Shown: one piece after another, positions 43,822 to 55,735 of the stretch
How positions within the stretch are numbered: position 1 is the first letter of the stretch
How the letters are laid out: each line of letters starts with the position of its first letter
DNA from: Leuctra nigra
Lineage: Eukaryota; Arthropoda; Insecta; Plecoptera; Leuctridae
Direction: 5' to 3'
NCBI GenBank assembly: GCA_934045905.1
Contig: OW203766.1
Location: 17,168,309 to 17,232,308, forward strand
Length of the DNA: 64,000 nt
Made by a program: the position numbers and the translations under genes
Notes under the pieces: model-generated
What the model was told of the DNA's origin: nothing
The model's input: only the letters and a program-made list of their open reading frames with translations
The model's database searches: none

Positions 43822-43932
43822 GTTCCTAAAGTGTGACCTGTATCTATCTTCCCGTGTCATGTCATCTGGCAATGTGTTCTCAACATTCCTAAGTGTGACC
43901 TGTATCGTTCTTCCCGCGTCATGTCATCTGGT
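43822..43932. repeat. Two-unit duplication next to the 43.96-kb exon
   Basis: TTCCTAA(A)GTGTGACCTGTAT, CTTCCCG and GTCATGTCATCTGG occur twice, about 64 bases apart, ending 24 bases before the exon donor on the minus strand. The unit does not include the splice site. Confidence 0.85.
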
Positions 43933-43955
43933 TAAGTAGAAGTGAATTGACTCAC

Positions 43956-44050
43956 GCCAATACGACTCCCTTGCTCGCCGGGACGAATTCATCGGGACCC
44001 GGATCGTCCCCCAACTCGAAGCTCACGCTGTAGTATTCGGAGCTGGATAC
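43956..44050 (-). CDS. PLEKHG5: PLEKHG5-like RhoGEF, Ras-binding-like domain exon 1
   Basis: 95 bases, acceptor TGCTTTCCAG and donor TTGGC/GTGAGT. It reads VSSSEYYSVSFELGDDPGPD and EFVPASKGVVL plus GC. It forms the first strands of the Ras-binding-like domain completed by the 19.4-kb exon 24 kb downstream; the split Ala codon joins exactly. It enters in phase 0, matching the end of the 55.2-kb exon. Confidence 0.88.
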
Positions 44051-44110
44051 CTGGAAAGCAAGAACATAGCATTAGGACAAGCACACGGCTGGGCTGGTGG
44101 GTAGCACGGT

Positions 44111-44169
44111 GCTAGTCAGATCCGAGGTTAAGCAACATCGAGCGCGGTCAGTACTTGGATGGGTGACCG
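44111..44169 (+). other. 5S rRNA-derived fragment (SINE3 head or pseudogene)
   Basis: TTAAGCAACATCGAGCGCGG and TCAGTACTTGGATGGGTGAC match the 3' half of 5S rRNA with several changes. The 5' half and terminator are missing, so it is not an active 5S gene. It lies 60 bases upstream of a RhoGEF exon acceptor, in opposite sense. Confidence 0.8.
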
Positions 44170-44274
44170 TTTAATTTGATGGCGTTATGCTAGAGAGACA
44201 GCGGGGTTTGAAAGTTAGCGTTACGTCACTATTCTATTAGATTCTCGATGGTGCGGGTTGTGGAGGCTCGTAGT

Positions 44275-44751
44275 CAGTGTTGTGACATATCTAGATAATT
44301 ATTATTTTTATCTATCATCTTATCTAGATAATTAAATAATTGGTAATCTTTATCTAGTTAAAAAATATTGTTATCTATTGGCACTTATCTAGATAAAAAA
44401 TACAAAATTTAAATTTATGTGTGTCTATGAACATACACGAACCTGAAATGTCAGATGCTATGAAAAAGGAAAATCATCTCCTTTTAGTCGCATTATGCTG
44501 GCTTGTTTTGACGGCCCCATTTTCTAAAAACTCGAGTTCCGAATTTAGGAATGGAAAATTATTAGGGAACAGAGTATTTTGTAAAAAAAAATCTATAATC
44601 TATTACAATTATCTAGATAATTATTTTTTATCTTTATCTATTACCTGGATGATTTCTTGGAAATCTATCTATTATCTTATCTAGATACATTTTTGGTAGT
44701 TTATCTTTATCTTTATCTAGATAAAAATAAAAATATCTAATCACAACACTG
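44275..44751. mobile_element. hAT-type MITE filled with TATCTAGATA words
   Basis: Ends CAGTGTTGTGA and TCACAACACTG are perfect inverses. Flanks CTCGTAGT and CTCGTATA agree in the first six of eight bases, a decayed 8-bp duplication. The 477-base body is made of repeated palindromic (T)TATCTAGATAA and TTTATCT words, an unusual composition. Confidence 0.8.
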
Positions 44752-45326
44752 CTCGTATAGTGTAAATGTTATACCGTCTTTCAGACGGTATCTTTCAACA
44801 GTATGTAAGGCTATGCCATATGGTGTCCATTTCCTTACTTCTCTTCTCTATACTAAATCCACATAATTGGGTCCGACTCTTTTTGAGAAGGCGTAATAAT
44901 ACGTCTGGAATCACCTTAATTTCCAAATAGTTATCACATCCTCGTAAGTTATGGTTTGATGAAAAGCCGTATAATTAACTTGGATTGAAATAGGATAAAC
45001 CTTATGATATCATAGCTGGAGTTATGTCGTGATACTGTTTTGAGAATAAGGGTGCAGGGCGACAACAAGCATTGGTACACATAGAATGATATTTATTTCG
45101 TATACATTCATGTGAAAAGTACCGTAATAACACCCTCTTCAGTTTTCTCTGTCCAAGTGTGACTCCCCTTTAGGTCAGACGGTTCCACTGATCAAGGTGA
45201 CACTTCATCACCTCAATACACAAACAAACGTATATAATGTTGAACAAAATGCTCTTGTACGAAAATGCAAATAACTTGTTTGTCCAATCCAATACCAGAG
45301 TGTAGAGATTGCCAACTCATCCACAG
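44752..45326. other. Intronic DNA with a decayed MITE relic
   Basis: A relic of the 26.19-kb MITE is at 44925-45055. The rest is non-coding. Confidence 0.5.
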
Positions 45327-45545
45327 GTACACTCGACAATTCATAAAACGGTATTTGAACGAAACAGATTGACTGATGGACAGGTTCCTTGACAATCAAT
45401 CCTTGTTGTTATTATCAATGAAATCAGAGCTCACCTATTAGAGGTAGATGACGAGTTAGTATAGACTTCATCGCATGATGCCATCACATTTTTTTTCAGA
45501 CAATCCATTTCTTTCAAATTCCGTTTTATGAATTGTCGAGTGTAC
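45327..45545. mobile_element. Foldback MITE, uninterrupted copy (empty site of the 40.07-kb SINE)
   Basis: Ends GTACACTCGACAATTCATAA and its inverse, arms of about 35 bases. Internal GATGACGAGTTAGTATAGAC shows the site without the SINE present in the 39.94-kb copy. The hairpin-core repeat at 45566-45605 follows. Confidence 0.8.
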
Positions 45546-45605
45546 ATCGTTAGGTTTTACGACCAAGGCTCGCTCATCAACGCTTTACCTAAAGCGTTTT
45601 CCTAC

Positions 45606-46219
45606 CTTTAGAGTTTAGATAGACAATTAAAACAGATATTTTTGAAGTGTTTTCAAAAAGACACCCACACATCTTTCAATTCTTTACAATAGAAGAATTA
45701 CACAAATGTATTTCTCTCAGTACGGTTCTCTTTTGACAAGTTTTTAATAACTTCTTCTTTATCTGAGAAACCCCTTTATTAATCCTGATGCTCTTTCTAA
45801 ATTGGATTTCTCAAAACCATGTTACTTTGTCCATAAAAATGTATCTCTATTTCTATATTTCAGTGGTTTAGTCGCGTCACTCTTGCAAGTTTTAACAAAA
45901 GAAGCTAATAATAATTTCATTCGTTTCAACTTTCTGTCGGATCTGTGTCGTGCATGACTGAAGAACTTTGTAGTTAGACAATTCTTCTAATTTGAATGCC
46001 AATCTGGAAGAAACAAGAGCCATCCAAGATAGAAACATCAAGGCAAAATGTCTCATTTGCAAGTTTAAAAACCTCTTTCTAGTCTTCATTTGCATTTTAA
46101 ATGTATTCACTAATTCAAAAATCCCTGAAAAAAAAGCTTTCATTAATAATTTCATAGCGTATAATCGATTTTAAATCGAGCCTTGAGCGTCAAAATTCAA
46201 TTCTAATCTGCATGTAACT
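45606..46219. other. Intronic DNA, nothing recognised
   Basis: Non-coding; overlapping small open frames on both strands near 45900-46170 lack support. Confidence 0.45.
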
Positions 46220-46345
46220 GCCGGATATTTTGTGTCGGGGAGGCCCACATTCTACTGAATTGATACCGGTTTGTGTTTGAGAGGCCCACATTCTACTGAA
46301 TTGATACAGGTTTGTGTTTGAGAGGCCCACTTGCTACTGAAAACA
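46220..46345. repeat. 41-bp tandem repeat (GAGGCCCACATTCTACTGAA)
   Basis: Three units with TTTGTGTTTGAGAGGCCCAC; two further decayed units lie about 400 bases on (46740-46805), beyond a palindrome at 46413-46514. Confidence 0.85.
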
Positions 46346-46412
46346 CTCTCAGTGTTTTAAACAGAATGAGTCGCTGACGTAGACAGCAATGTTATTTGTG
46401 ACCAGGGATGGG

Positions 46413-46514
46413 ATTACATAAAATGACAACTTACTTGTCGCAGCGACAATTTTCTCATTTCAATGTTATTCACGGCCTTCTCGCTGCGACAAGTAAGTTA
46501 TCATTTTATGTAAT
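46413..46514. repeat. 34-bp inverted repeat inserted within the 41-bp repeat region
   Basis: Arms 46413-46446 and 46481-46514 start ATTACATAAAATGA(C/T)AACT and include TTACTTGTCGCAGCGA, with a 34-base loop and one or two mismatches. Confidence 0.8.
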
Positions 46515-47115
46515 GATTCAACATTGTGTTTTTGTGCCTTTTGACGTCAAAGGCCCAGAACGCGCTATCGCAAATTATGTAATTACTCGGTTTATTCGCT
46601 TTCAACAAAGATTCCTAGATGACTATTCATTACAAAACAACAATTTTTTGTTTGGTTACAATCTAAACATGAATCATTTAAATATTTCACGTTCTAAATT
46701 CATTCTATAACTCAAGTTTCATTAATAAAGATGTTTTGTGCCGAAGAGGCCCACTTGCTACTGAATTAAATATGTTTTTGTGCCCGAGAGTCCCACATAC
46801 TACTGCCTCGATGTCTCCAATCGGCTTGCATTCGTACATTTCCGTATCATAGCCGAGAGTTCACCTCAGACACAACGCATCGTCCACCGATGTATAATTC
46901 GCTGCAATCAATTCGTAACGACCATTACTCGTTAAGACACGATAATACCCGCAGAAATTTTCGATTCGGATTTAAAAAAATCCTAGAAATGCATGAAAAT
47001 GCATTAGCTCTGGGTTGTACGTGACATATGTGACATTTATTTGGGTGATGCATGTTGCATATACTGCTGTGAAGTGAGTTATTTTTATTTAAATATTGAA
47101 AACCACAAAAACCAT

Positions 47116-47381
47116 AAAAAGGCGGCCCCTACTTTTTTCAACAGCATAGAGACAAAGAGTAAATCTGTGTATCTAGTGATTCAAAAATATAATAAAAAAT
47201 GTTTTTCTAATGTGGTGCTAACATGCGCAATATATGAGTCATTTTGGCACCTCAGCCCTGAAATAACTAAAACAAAAATAAAACTTTGGGGCCCCTAGAG
47301 ATCTACTTTTTTTCTTTAACCTGTGCAAATTTGAAGACAATCGGTAAAGTTGTTTAGAAAAAAAGTAGGGGCCGCCTTTTT
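47116..47381. mobile_element. MITE with AAAAAGGCGGCCCCTAC terminal inverted repeats
   Basis: AAAAAGGCGGCCCCTACTTT and its inverse lie 266 bases apart, with non-coding interior. Confidence 0.75.
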
Positions 47382-50300
47382 GTGCTTCATAAAACATGGA
47401 TTTCATCAAGTATCGTAGACTCTTAACGACGACAACGTGAACCGTGCGTCGTTAACCTCAACACATAACACTTCCGTCGATTCCTCCAGGTCTGAACTAT
47501 ATCTAAGTATCGACTGTCTCGCGTGTCTTCCTGTTGCTCCCTCGGGAGCCGTCCCCCGGGGTCGAACCCGGCTGGCGGGCACGTAGGCACGTCTGATGAA
47601 GCGGCTCCTTGTTAACTTGATAAGGGCGATGAGACGGTCAGGACAAAGAGTTCATCGAGGGTTGGTTGCAGAGTTGGACGCGGGAAACTTTCATATTTTA
47701 GAGGAGAACGTTGCGTGAAATTGAATTTGTAGCGAGACGACATAGAAATGTATGTAGAAGAGAATTGGGTGGTTTTCGTTTCAGAGGGGCTCATCTGTTT
47801 ATCTGTCAAGTAAAGAACGAAAGGTGATATTTTGAAATAACTGTGAATCTATCATTGACATCAGTTCTATGTTGGGATTCGTTAGTGCTATAACGACAGC
47901 ATTGAATGCTTTCGGCGATGACGATGGCCGCAATAGGGAAGTAAAGTGAAGTTAAGATTTTAGAATAATAAATATTCTATGAAAGTTGAGATGTTGTTGA
48001 AGACATATGTGGTATTATTTTTGTTGTGTGATGAATAGTTTTCAAGGAACGAATGTACAAAGTTTGGTAGAATGTAGCTGTCCATGAAACATGAAACATG
48101 AACATAATATACGCCGAGTTGGGCCGTATAGATAATGTTAGCCAGAGTCGGTTCTATGCATCCCGTAACACAGGGAACACGGCGTGTGACGTACAGCTTG
48201 TTAGAGGAGTGAAATGTCGAAAACTAATAAATTAATTATGGGAAATATATGAATAAAAAAAAATTAATAACATTTCACATTGCTCTTTAAGGCTATTCTG
48301 TATATAAACAAAATATAATCTCAACATTCACCTATTCCCCATTCTTTACCAATGACAATTAATTCCATTCACGATCACGTCGTGTCTTCATATTTAAAAT
48401 GTGACAACATAAGAAGCATATTGTTGTACTCTGTCAGGTTTTACTGTAATTTGGTAAAATGTAAGACAATCTCAGCGGTCGTAGCGGAAAAGTTGGCCTT
48501 GATCCATTACGATATGAAGCGGCGCACTTTGTCTGTATACTATATTAGAAGCTTTTGTTAATGAACCGAATCCTGAATAACACACCACTATTTATAATTG
48601 AAACTTTTATTCGAGAAAACAAAGAACACAATTGAACTCTGCTGAACTCTATTCTGGTACTTGGGAAATTGTGGGATTTAGGACTTAAGTTTAGACTTTT
48701 GAAAGTATATAAAGTATTTATAGGTATTTATATAGTATTCAAATTCATCTCGATTTTAGTATCCATTTTCAGATTTTGAAATATTATAAATAATATTGAA
48801 TATGATCTATTTTAAATCAAATCTATAATGGTCCACCATCTAGTTAGACAAGTAGGTCCATATTGTTTCCATTGAGCAAATTGTCTTGTTACTGTTCATT
48901 ATGTTGTCATGATTCCAGACATTGATCCATGTTCACGATGACACCTCTTGACATTTCAACAAGGAAATGAACATGCAGTCGTCTACTGCGACGTTCCGTG
49001 CCCGATGTTTTACTGCTGATCTATTAATGACATTTAATGCCCACCAGGGAGTTCCTTGGAGCAGAGTATCCATGTCCTGTCCACGACATCTACTATTAAC
49101 TCTATAAGATGCATCAACTCGTGAAACAGGATTAAGTTTTATTGCACTTGAGTGTTTCTACTAACATTCTACGTGAGACCATTACTCAAATTTAAATATA
49201 TTCTCAAGTGCTTAAGCTGTATGCAAAATACGTGGTACCCGCAATATTCATTGTATTATAATGGATGCACGGTTGGATGTTTAACATACTTGAATATTAT
49301 TTAAATACATTTTTATCATTGTCTATTTTTTATTTTATTTTATTCCAACCTTTAAAACAATGTCGGGTAAGGGGTTTACATATATCTTAAAAAACTATAA
49401 CTAAGTATTTGATAACAAATGAAATTGTTTATAAAATAAGGCTACGAATGAAGAACTGAAAAATCGACATGTAAAGAAGTAATAAGTTAAGTACTTATTT
49501 TACTTGAATATTTGGTTAAACAACTTGGTTTTGCTCGTGCGCAGTTACTTTGTTGCTCCAAGTGCATAATTGCACATGTGCAGAATCAAATATCTCAACC
49601 AAAATCTGATTAATTTTCACATGTTTACCTTCTGATGATGCGATCTAACATTTTTCAGTCATATTTATTGAGCGATTATATTTTTGTTGTACCGAGTTCT
49701 AGGACACCAATAAAAAAATGATTTGAAGATAAAAATAAATCGAATCCGTTTTCATGCCCCAAATATAATATGTCGATATTCGTGACCGAGGACGTGCCTC
49801 CTGAACGACGTCCACGAGGTAGTCTTAAGCACCGCGACGTCGCTAATGTACGCCGCTCTCGGCGTCGTTTGTATTCATTACACGGGTACACCTCACGGGG
49901 GGGAGGGGGAGGAAGTTTAAGGCACCAGTCGGTTTGGTCTCGTAGGACCTCTTAATCACCCCCCCTCCCCCCTGCATTAATGACGGCCCTTTAACCCCTC
50001 TCACGGCCTTCACCGCAACCCGAAGCTCGAAAACAAATATTAATTCAAGTTATCAGTTATGTGGGGAATGAGAGGCAATGAATTTATAAATAACTTTGGT
50101 TTATGTCGATCGTAAACTAAAGTATGTTTGCACGTTAATGGTGATGAGTATGAAGTGGAATGTCGGTCAGTAGAGCACAAGTATTAAGAGGCTCAACCAG
50201 GAAATGTAATAGAAAAGCCATACTAATGGATTACCTATTTGTTATGTATATACACAGTGGAAAAGTTACAGTAGGTATTTGAATTTAATTAACTAATGTC

Positions 50301-51143
50301 AGACGGCATTGTATGTTTGTATTATGTTTTGTGGCCTATTTTTGTGAGCGTTTTCCCACTCCAATTTAGTTTAAAATGTCGCATTTATGTAAGCTCAAAA
50401 AAAAATTATTTACTATTTTTAAACGAAATTGTTTTTTTGGTAACAAAGACAGTTAGTGATCCAAAAGGTGTCAAAAGAAGGTGCTTGCTGAATTAAACAA
50501 ATTAATGGATGGAGTTTCGTTTCTCTGTTAAATCACTTGCGAAGTATAACAGTTTTTTTTATAAAATGTTTTATTCACATTGTCATACAGAGTTAATAAT
50601 AAATAATAATGTTTGTAGATACAGGAATACATAGAGAGAAAAAGCTCTTTAACTTCCAGTCATAAAAATGATAAATTAACATAAATATTTCTGTCAATTA
50701 ATGAAGTTATATAATAGAATACATTTTCGGAAAAAGTGAAAAGAAAACCGAATAGTATAACAGTTCATTAACACCTTTACGAAGGTCTTTGTATCTCTAG
50801 CCAAATGCTGAATAGCTACCAGATGAAGTTCTTGTTGGCGTTAACTGGAAGATGAAATCAATAGAAATTCCGGAGATAGTTAACTTTATTCCACTGTTTA
50901 ATCAACCAACAATCAACAGCTTTTTTAACATCTCATTAAAAAATCGGCCATGGACCAGTTTTCATTATAATTTCATCCTAAATGTCTGCGTGAGGACACT
51001 CCGAACATTAGTCACGCCAATTACATTAAGAAGCAACTCTGCATGATAATAATCATACAAATGAAATGGCATATAACTTCAATGACATGGAAATGCCATG
51101 GAAATGACCTGTATCAACACATTTGTCTGAGGTCTCCATGGAC
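47382..51143. other. Intronic DNA, nothing firmly recognised
   Basis: Mostly AT-rich. A tRNA-like B box (minus strand GGGTTCGACCCCGG, near 47555) and a GC-rich patch at 49790-49990 are present without a complete element or exon. A 47.94-kb stretch matches part of the CAATAGGGAAG MITE. Confidence 0.4.
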
Positions 51144-51643
51144 GTGTGTCTCTAGTCTCGATGTTGATGCAAGTAGTATGTTTGACGTAGACGCTGGACA
51201 GTGATACCAGCGAAGTGTGTCTCTAGTCTCTATGTTGATGCAAGTAGTATGTTTGACGTAGACAGTGGACAGTGATACCAGCGAAGTGTGTCTCTAGTCT
51301 CGATGTTGATGCAAGTAGTATGTTTGACGTAGACAGTGGACAGTGATACCAGCGAAGTGTGTCTCTAGCCTCTATGTTGATGCAAGTAGTATGTTTGACG
51401 TAGACAGTGGACAGTGATACCAGCGAAGTGTGTCTCTAGTCTCTATGTTGATGCAAGTAGTATGTTTGACGTAGACAGTGGACAGTGATACCAGCGAAGT
51501 GTGTCTCTAGTCTCGATGTTGATGCAAGTAGTATGTTTGACGTAGACAGTGGACAGTGATACCAGCGAAGTGTGTCTCTAGTCTCTATGTTGATGCAAGT
51601 AGTATGTTTGACGTAGACAGTGGACAGTGATACCAGCGAAGTG
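51144..51643. repeat. 71-bp minisatellite
   Basis: Seven units anchored at 51144, 51215, 51286, 51357, 51428, 51499 and 51570, with GTGTGTCTCTAGTCTC(G/T)ATG and CAGTGATACCAGCGAA. Only a few positions vary, so it is young. No exon is recognised at its edges. Confidence 0.95.
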
Positions 51644-54060
51644 GAGGATTATTGATTGAACACACACTTGATCGTCGACCGGAGCTAATTACTCAAGTGG
51701 TTTTCAAGGAAATAAGCCCACCGATGGATCGCGTGCTTTTCAAATGTGTTTGCAAAGCGGGTAGACATTTAATAACTATCTATATAGAGGGATCTTGTCT
51801 GTCTAAAATATACACAGAAGTCTAGTCTCCACCCAAAGTTTTAAATAATAAATGGAACGCTCTTTCAAAGTCATTCTCGTAGTTGAAAGCTGTTTTTACT
51901 CTTCATATTTGATCCAATTTGTGTTTTCATTCAAATTGTAAATTGTGAATGTATGTTTTTCTCAAGTCATGTTGCTGTGAATGAAACACTTTTGATAATA
52001 ATTCAAGCTGCGACAGAGTCCCAGTCAGTAAACTTCTGTTTCTTCGTCATATTTCACAGCGGTTATTTTTCAATACATTCTCTGTTTTTACTTGAGTTTG
52101 AATTATTATGCACTGGCGAACATGATGATAATTCTACCATTCTAAATAAATTTAATGTTGTTTGTTTTTGCTTCTGATAGACGAGTAATAAACCTCATGT
52201 CGCATTTAGTAGAAAACAAACTAATGCGAATTTGTAAACATAACGCCAACAAGTAAACTGTTTTACCTATTAAAAGACTTTTAAACGCCTTCATGCATAA
52301 ACATACGTTTTAAGCTGTCGTAACTGAAACTGAATGTAAAATGAAAACCAAATGGGGATTACCATGTTGAAAATATCAAATTTTCCCCGAACTTTCTGCA
52401 AGTTTGCAACCAAATAAACGCTCTACAACATTAAGCTGACAGCAACATAACTACTCTCGTCGTATTGTTGGTAAATTAATTAATTTTCCTCTAGTTAGCT
52501 CTGATTATTGCTGAGCCAAACTATACATCGTCGATGACTGTAGCAGCTTCATCAATAGCCCTTGAACAATGGACCAGCAAACAATGCAGCCCTCTACGTG
52601 TATGAAACATGCATACTCGGAGTGAATTAGAATCATGAATCTAACAATACCATGATAGCTTGCTCATCGATTCTGGACAGTTCCCTGTTTAAGCTCTCGA
52701 ACTCAGCTGTCTATTCGCTCCTCCTTTATAGCTTTCTATATTTTATCCCCTGACGTAAAATTGGCTATGTAAAATGTTTGAAATTCACGAAGCGTTTCAG
52801 TAAGGTGTTTTAGACAAGAGCTTTTGACGAGAGCTTTCGTCCATGTCCTAAAGGCAAGACGATGGAAAGCTCAGACAAAGATTGTTACATGACAAGAACA
52901 TGGTTGTCACACGGTAAGATTAATGTAGAGGGTTGGTACTTGATAGTTTTCTCTCACTTTCTTCTTAGTATTGAGCCAACTATAAACTGCCTACTCATGA
53001 ATGTTGCTATTCAAGTATGCTGATAGAAGTGAAAGCCAAGAGTATAAAATTAAATATGTATTACTGTATGGAAGTCAGCGTCACGTCTCTATTTGTAATA
53101 TAACACTTCTCAAAAATACAAAAGCTCCGAAAATAGCAATACATTTTCAACTTTCAATACTTTCAATTTTCAATTTGCAGTTGATAAGTATACGAGAAAA
53201 AGAGTAGGAACTTACTTACATGTATGTTTTTAAACTTTTAAATTACCACTAGTAGGTACTCTAAGGCCCTGGAATTCGAAAACTTGTTACCTGGTTGTCA
53301 CTGCTTCCTGCAATGAAATTAAAATCCTAATAAACTGTAAAACATAAAACATAACAACATATTTAAATATCCTTGAAAAACTTCGAAAAGCACGAAAATT
53401 TAACTTACCACAATTTGATAATAATAAATAAAAAATAACTAATTCATTAATTGCCTTTATTCATTTGTATCTTTTAACTAAATATAACCGCTTTTTATGC
53501 CCACGCCTTTAAGTCACTTACGCGACTCTTTCGGAATGCAATTGTGTCAACGACATCTTCTCCTTCACCGCAAACTAAACTCAATCGACTTCCACTTCAA
53601 GCTTCGTTCCATTCCACACAAGTTCATGCATTCTAACTTCCCAATGCAACTTCCGTCTGGGAGGAACTTTTGCTTTTCACAGATCTCATCGGATTAGTTG
53701 ATTTCGAACTTTATATGGCTGATAACTTTCATCGCAAGTTGGAATTAAGTTATAATCCAACAAGAAATCTGTCTTTTGGCTCAATAGCGAGGAGCCAATC
53801 TAGTAAATGGCAAGAGACCATACAACTAGCCCATTGTGTTGCGAACTCTCGTGGTTACAACTGAAATGCACATTACTACATATTAAATAAACCAGAGTAC
53901 TGAACGTCTCCAATTGAAACTCATGTTTCGAATCTCTTTTGTACGTGTTCCTTTCGCACGTTTTGAAACCGTACACGGTTTCAAAAGTTCACAACTAGGC
54001 ATTTTCCTTAAACTTTTCAAGTTTTATAAAATGCAAATAAAAAACGGTTTCAAAACGTGA
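51644..54060. other. Intronic DNA, nothing recognised
   Basis: Non-coding, AT-rich. Confidence 0.45.
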
Positions 54061-54195
54061 CTTGAGGGTTATTCTAAATTTCATTGTCGTCTCGTTTCAC
54101 TTCATACGGTATCACTGCTATCTATTTAACATGGTAGTGACGCCGTATCAATTGATACGAGACGACAAGGGAATTTAGAATAACCCCCCTGTCAA
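54061..54195. mobile_element. Foldback MITE (CTTGAGGGTTATTCTAAATT ends)
   Basis: Outer arms GGGTTATTCTAAATT / AATTTAGAATAACCC and inner arms GTCGTCTCGT / ACGAGACGAC enclose a 135-base unit. Its style resembles the two MITEs at 26.2-26.5 kb. Confidence 0.75.
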
Positions 54196-54546
54196 GAATT
54201 AACTCAGGTCATTTTTTCACAAAAGATTTTACATATCTATAATAATTTATTATTGATTTATTGATTTACCTATGATTTATCCGCTTTACTTATTGGTAAT
54301 CTACAAGAAAATCCGTGGTATATCTTCCATGCATTTCCAATGTTCGCACATCAATGCCACCCCTCAGCGTTTTCCTTGTTAGTTACAATTAAAATCTAGT
54401 AATGAGCAGAACCTCCTAGCATTTTAACATCCTTCAAACACAATTTGTAGTTTGTAATGAGAATTGAAGGGTCCAGAGTAATATGTCCAAAAGTCCATTT
54501 GTGTTGTTCTGACATATTCATTATTGCACATTATACTTAACCCAGT

Positions 54547-54595
<49 letters not shown>

Positions 54596-54596
54596 G
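54547..54596. repeat. (TCTG)n microsatellite
   Basis: About 12 TCTG copies without interruption. Confidence 0.95.
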
Positions 54597-54800
54597 TCTG
54601 TGGGGAATGCCGTCGCGCGCATCCACTGGTGCGCATTGGGCATGTTTTACATGACTCCCTCTAGTTTATTTATATTACGCGTTGTGAATAGTTGACATTG
54701 CTTTTTTAGTTCAAATGGTTTCATAAAAAGAGCAACCTACTCGTTGAATTAGAGAAATCGCTCCTGATTGAAAATTTACAATATGTGATTTTAGAACTTT

Positions 54801-55189
54801 TAAGACGGTTGGGTAGTGAGTTTGACCTTGAAGAGTTTTTTAATCGATTTTTATCAATATCTTTTACAAATGTAATTGTTAACAAAATAAGGCCTTGTAC
54901 GAGTATTCAGAACAGTTCAATGAAAATAATTCCATAGCTTGTAATGGTTTATTAGATTTACTTTGACCTACAGATGTTTAGTGCCCGAAAATTAGTAAAT
55001 TTATGGCACTAAACATCTGTTGGACAAAATAAAACTAATAACTTATTCCAAACTATGAAATTATTTTCATTGAACTGTTCTGAATACTCGTACAAAGCCC
55101 TATTTTGCTAACAATTACATTGGTAAAAGATATTAATAAAAATCGATTAAAAAACCTTCAAGGCCACGCTCACTACTCAGCCGTCTTAA
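54801..55189. mobile_element. Large foldback element just inside the intron after the 55.2-kb exon
   Basis: Arms of about 185 bases each (54801-54990 and 55006-55189) run from TAAGACGGTTGGGTAGTGAG to its inverse with scattered mismatches. The right end lies 31 bases from the exon donor. A pre-mRNA would carry a very long hairpin next to the 5' splice site. Confidence 0.85.
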
Positions 55190-55219
55190 CCCCAGGTCCT
55201 CCAATGCGAGTGTTCGTAC

Positions 55220-55396
55220 CTGCGATCTGGCCAACTTGTGTCTGCGATGCGTGGAGGTGACCTCCTGCGCCCCTGGCGGCGGCACGATGAGACGGTCACT
55301 GGTGTCCGGCTCGCTACGACTGTCCACATCCGGTTGACCCTTCACCATCATGGCAGGGTCAAGCGCGTCGATGCTCGTTAGACTACGAGACCGCCC
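55220..55396 (-). CDS. PLEKHG5: PLEKHG5-like RhoGEF, N-terminal exon
   Basis: 177 bases (59 codons, phase 0 at both ends), acceptor CTTGTGCAG and donor CGCAG/GTACGA. It reads GRSRSLTSIDALDPAMMVKG, QPDVDSRSEPDTSDRLIVPP and PGAQEVTSTHRRHKLARSQ, a polar, probably unstructured stretch ahead of the Ras-binding-like domain. Membership in the RhoGEF gene is inferred from strand, coding quality, good splice sites and a phase that fits the 43.96-kb exon. The acceptor and the first 36 bases are copied three more times upstream. Confidence 0.75.
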
Positions 55397-55735
55397 CTGC
55401 ACAAGACACAATCGCTCAAGTTAGAACACAAGACACAACAATAGTTAGAACACAAGACACAAGCGCGTCGATGCTCGTTAGACTACGAGACCGCCCCTGC
55501 ACAAGACACAATCGCTCAAGTTAGAACACAAGACACAACAATAGTTAGAACACAAGACACAAGCGCGTCGATGCTCGTTAGACTACGAGACCGCCCCTGC
55601 ACAAGACACAATCGCTCAAGTTAGAACACAAGACACAACAATAGTTAGAACACAAGACACAAGCGCGTCGATGCTCGTTAGACTACGAGACCGCCCCTGC
55701 ACAAGACACAATCGCTCAAGTTAGAACACAAGGCA
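55361..55735 (-). repeat. 100-bp minisatellite built on the acceptor of the 55.2-kb exon
   Basis: Units start at 55361, 55461, 55561 and 55661. On the minus strand each contains TGTCTTGTGCAG/GGGCGGTC and the exon start through CGACGCGCTT, so there are four identical acceptors 100 bases apart. Copies are almost identical. Confidence 0.95.

Noticed and set aside
44111..44169. Functional 5S rRNA gene
   Set aside because: Only about half of 5S is present, with several changes and no terminator.
47540..47600. tRNA or SINE on the minus strand around a GGGTTCGACCCCGG box
   Set aside because: Only the B box was recognised; no A box, body or tail.
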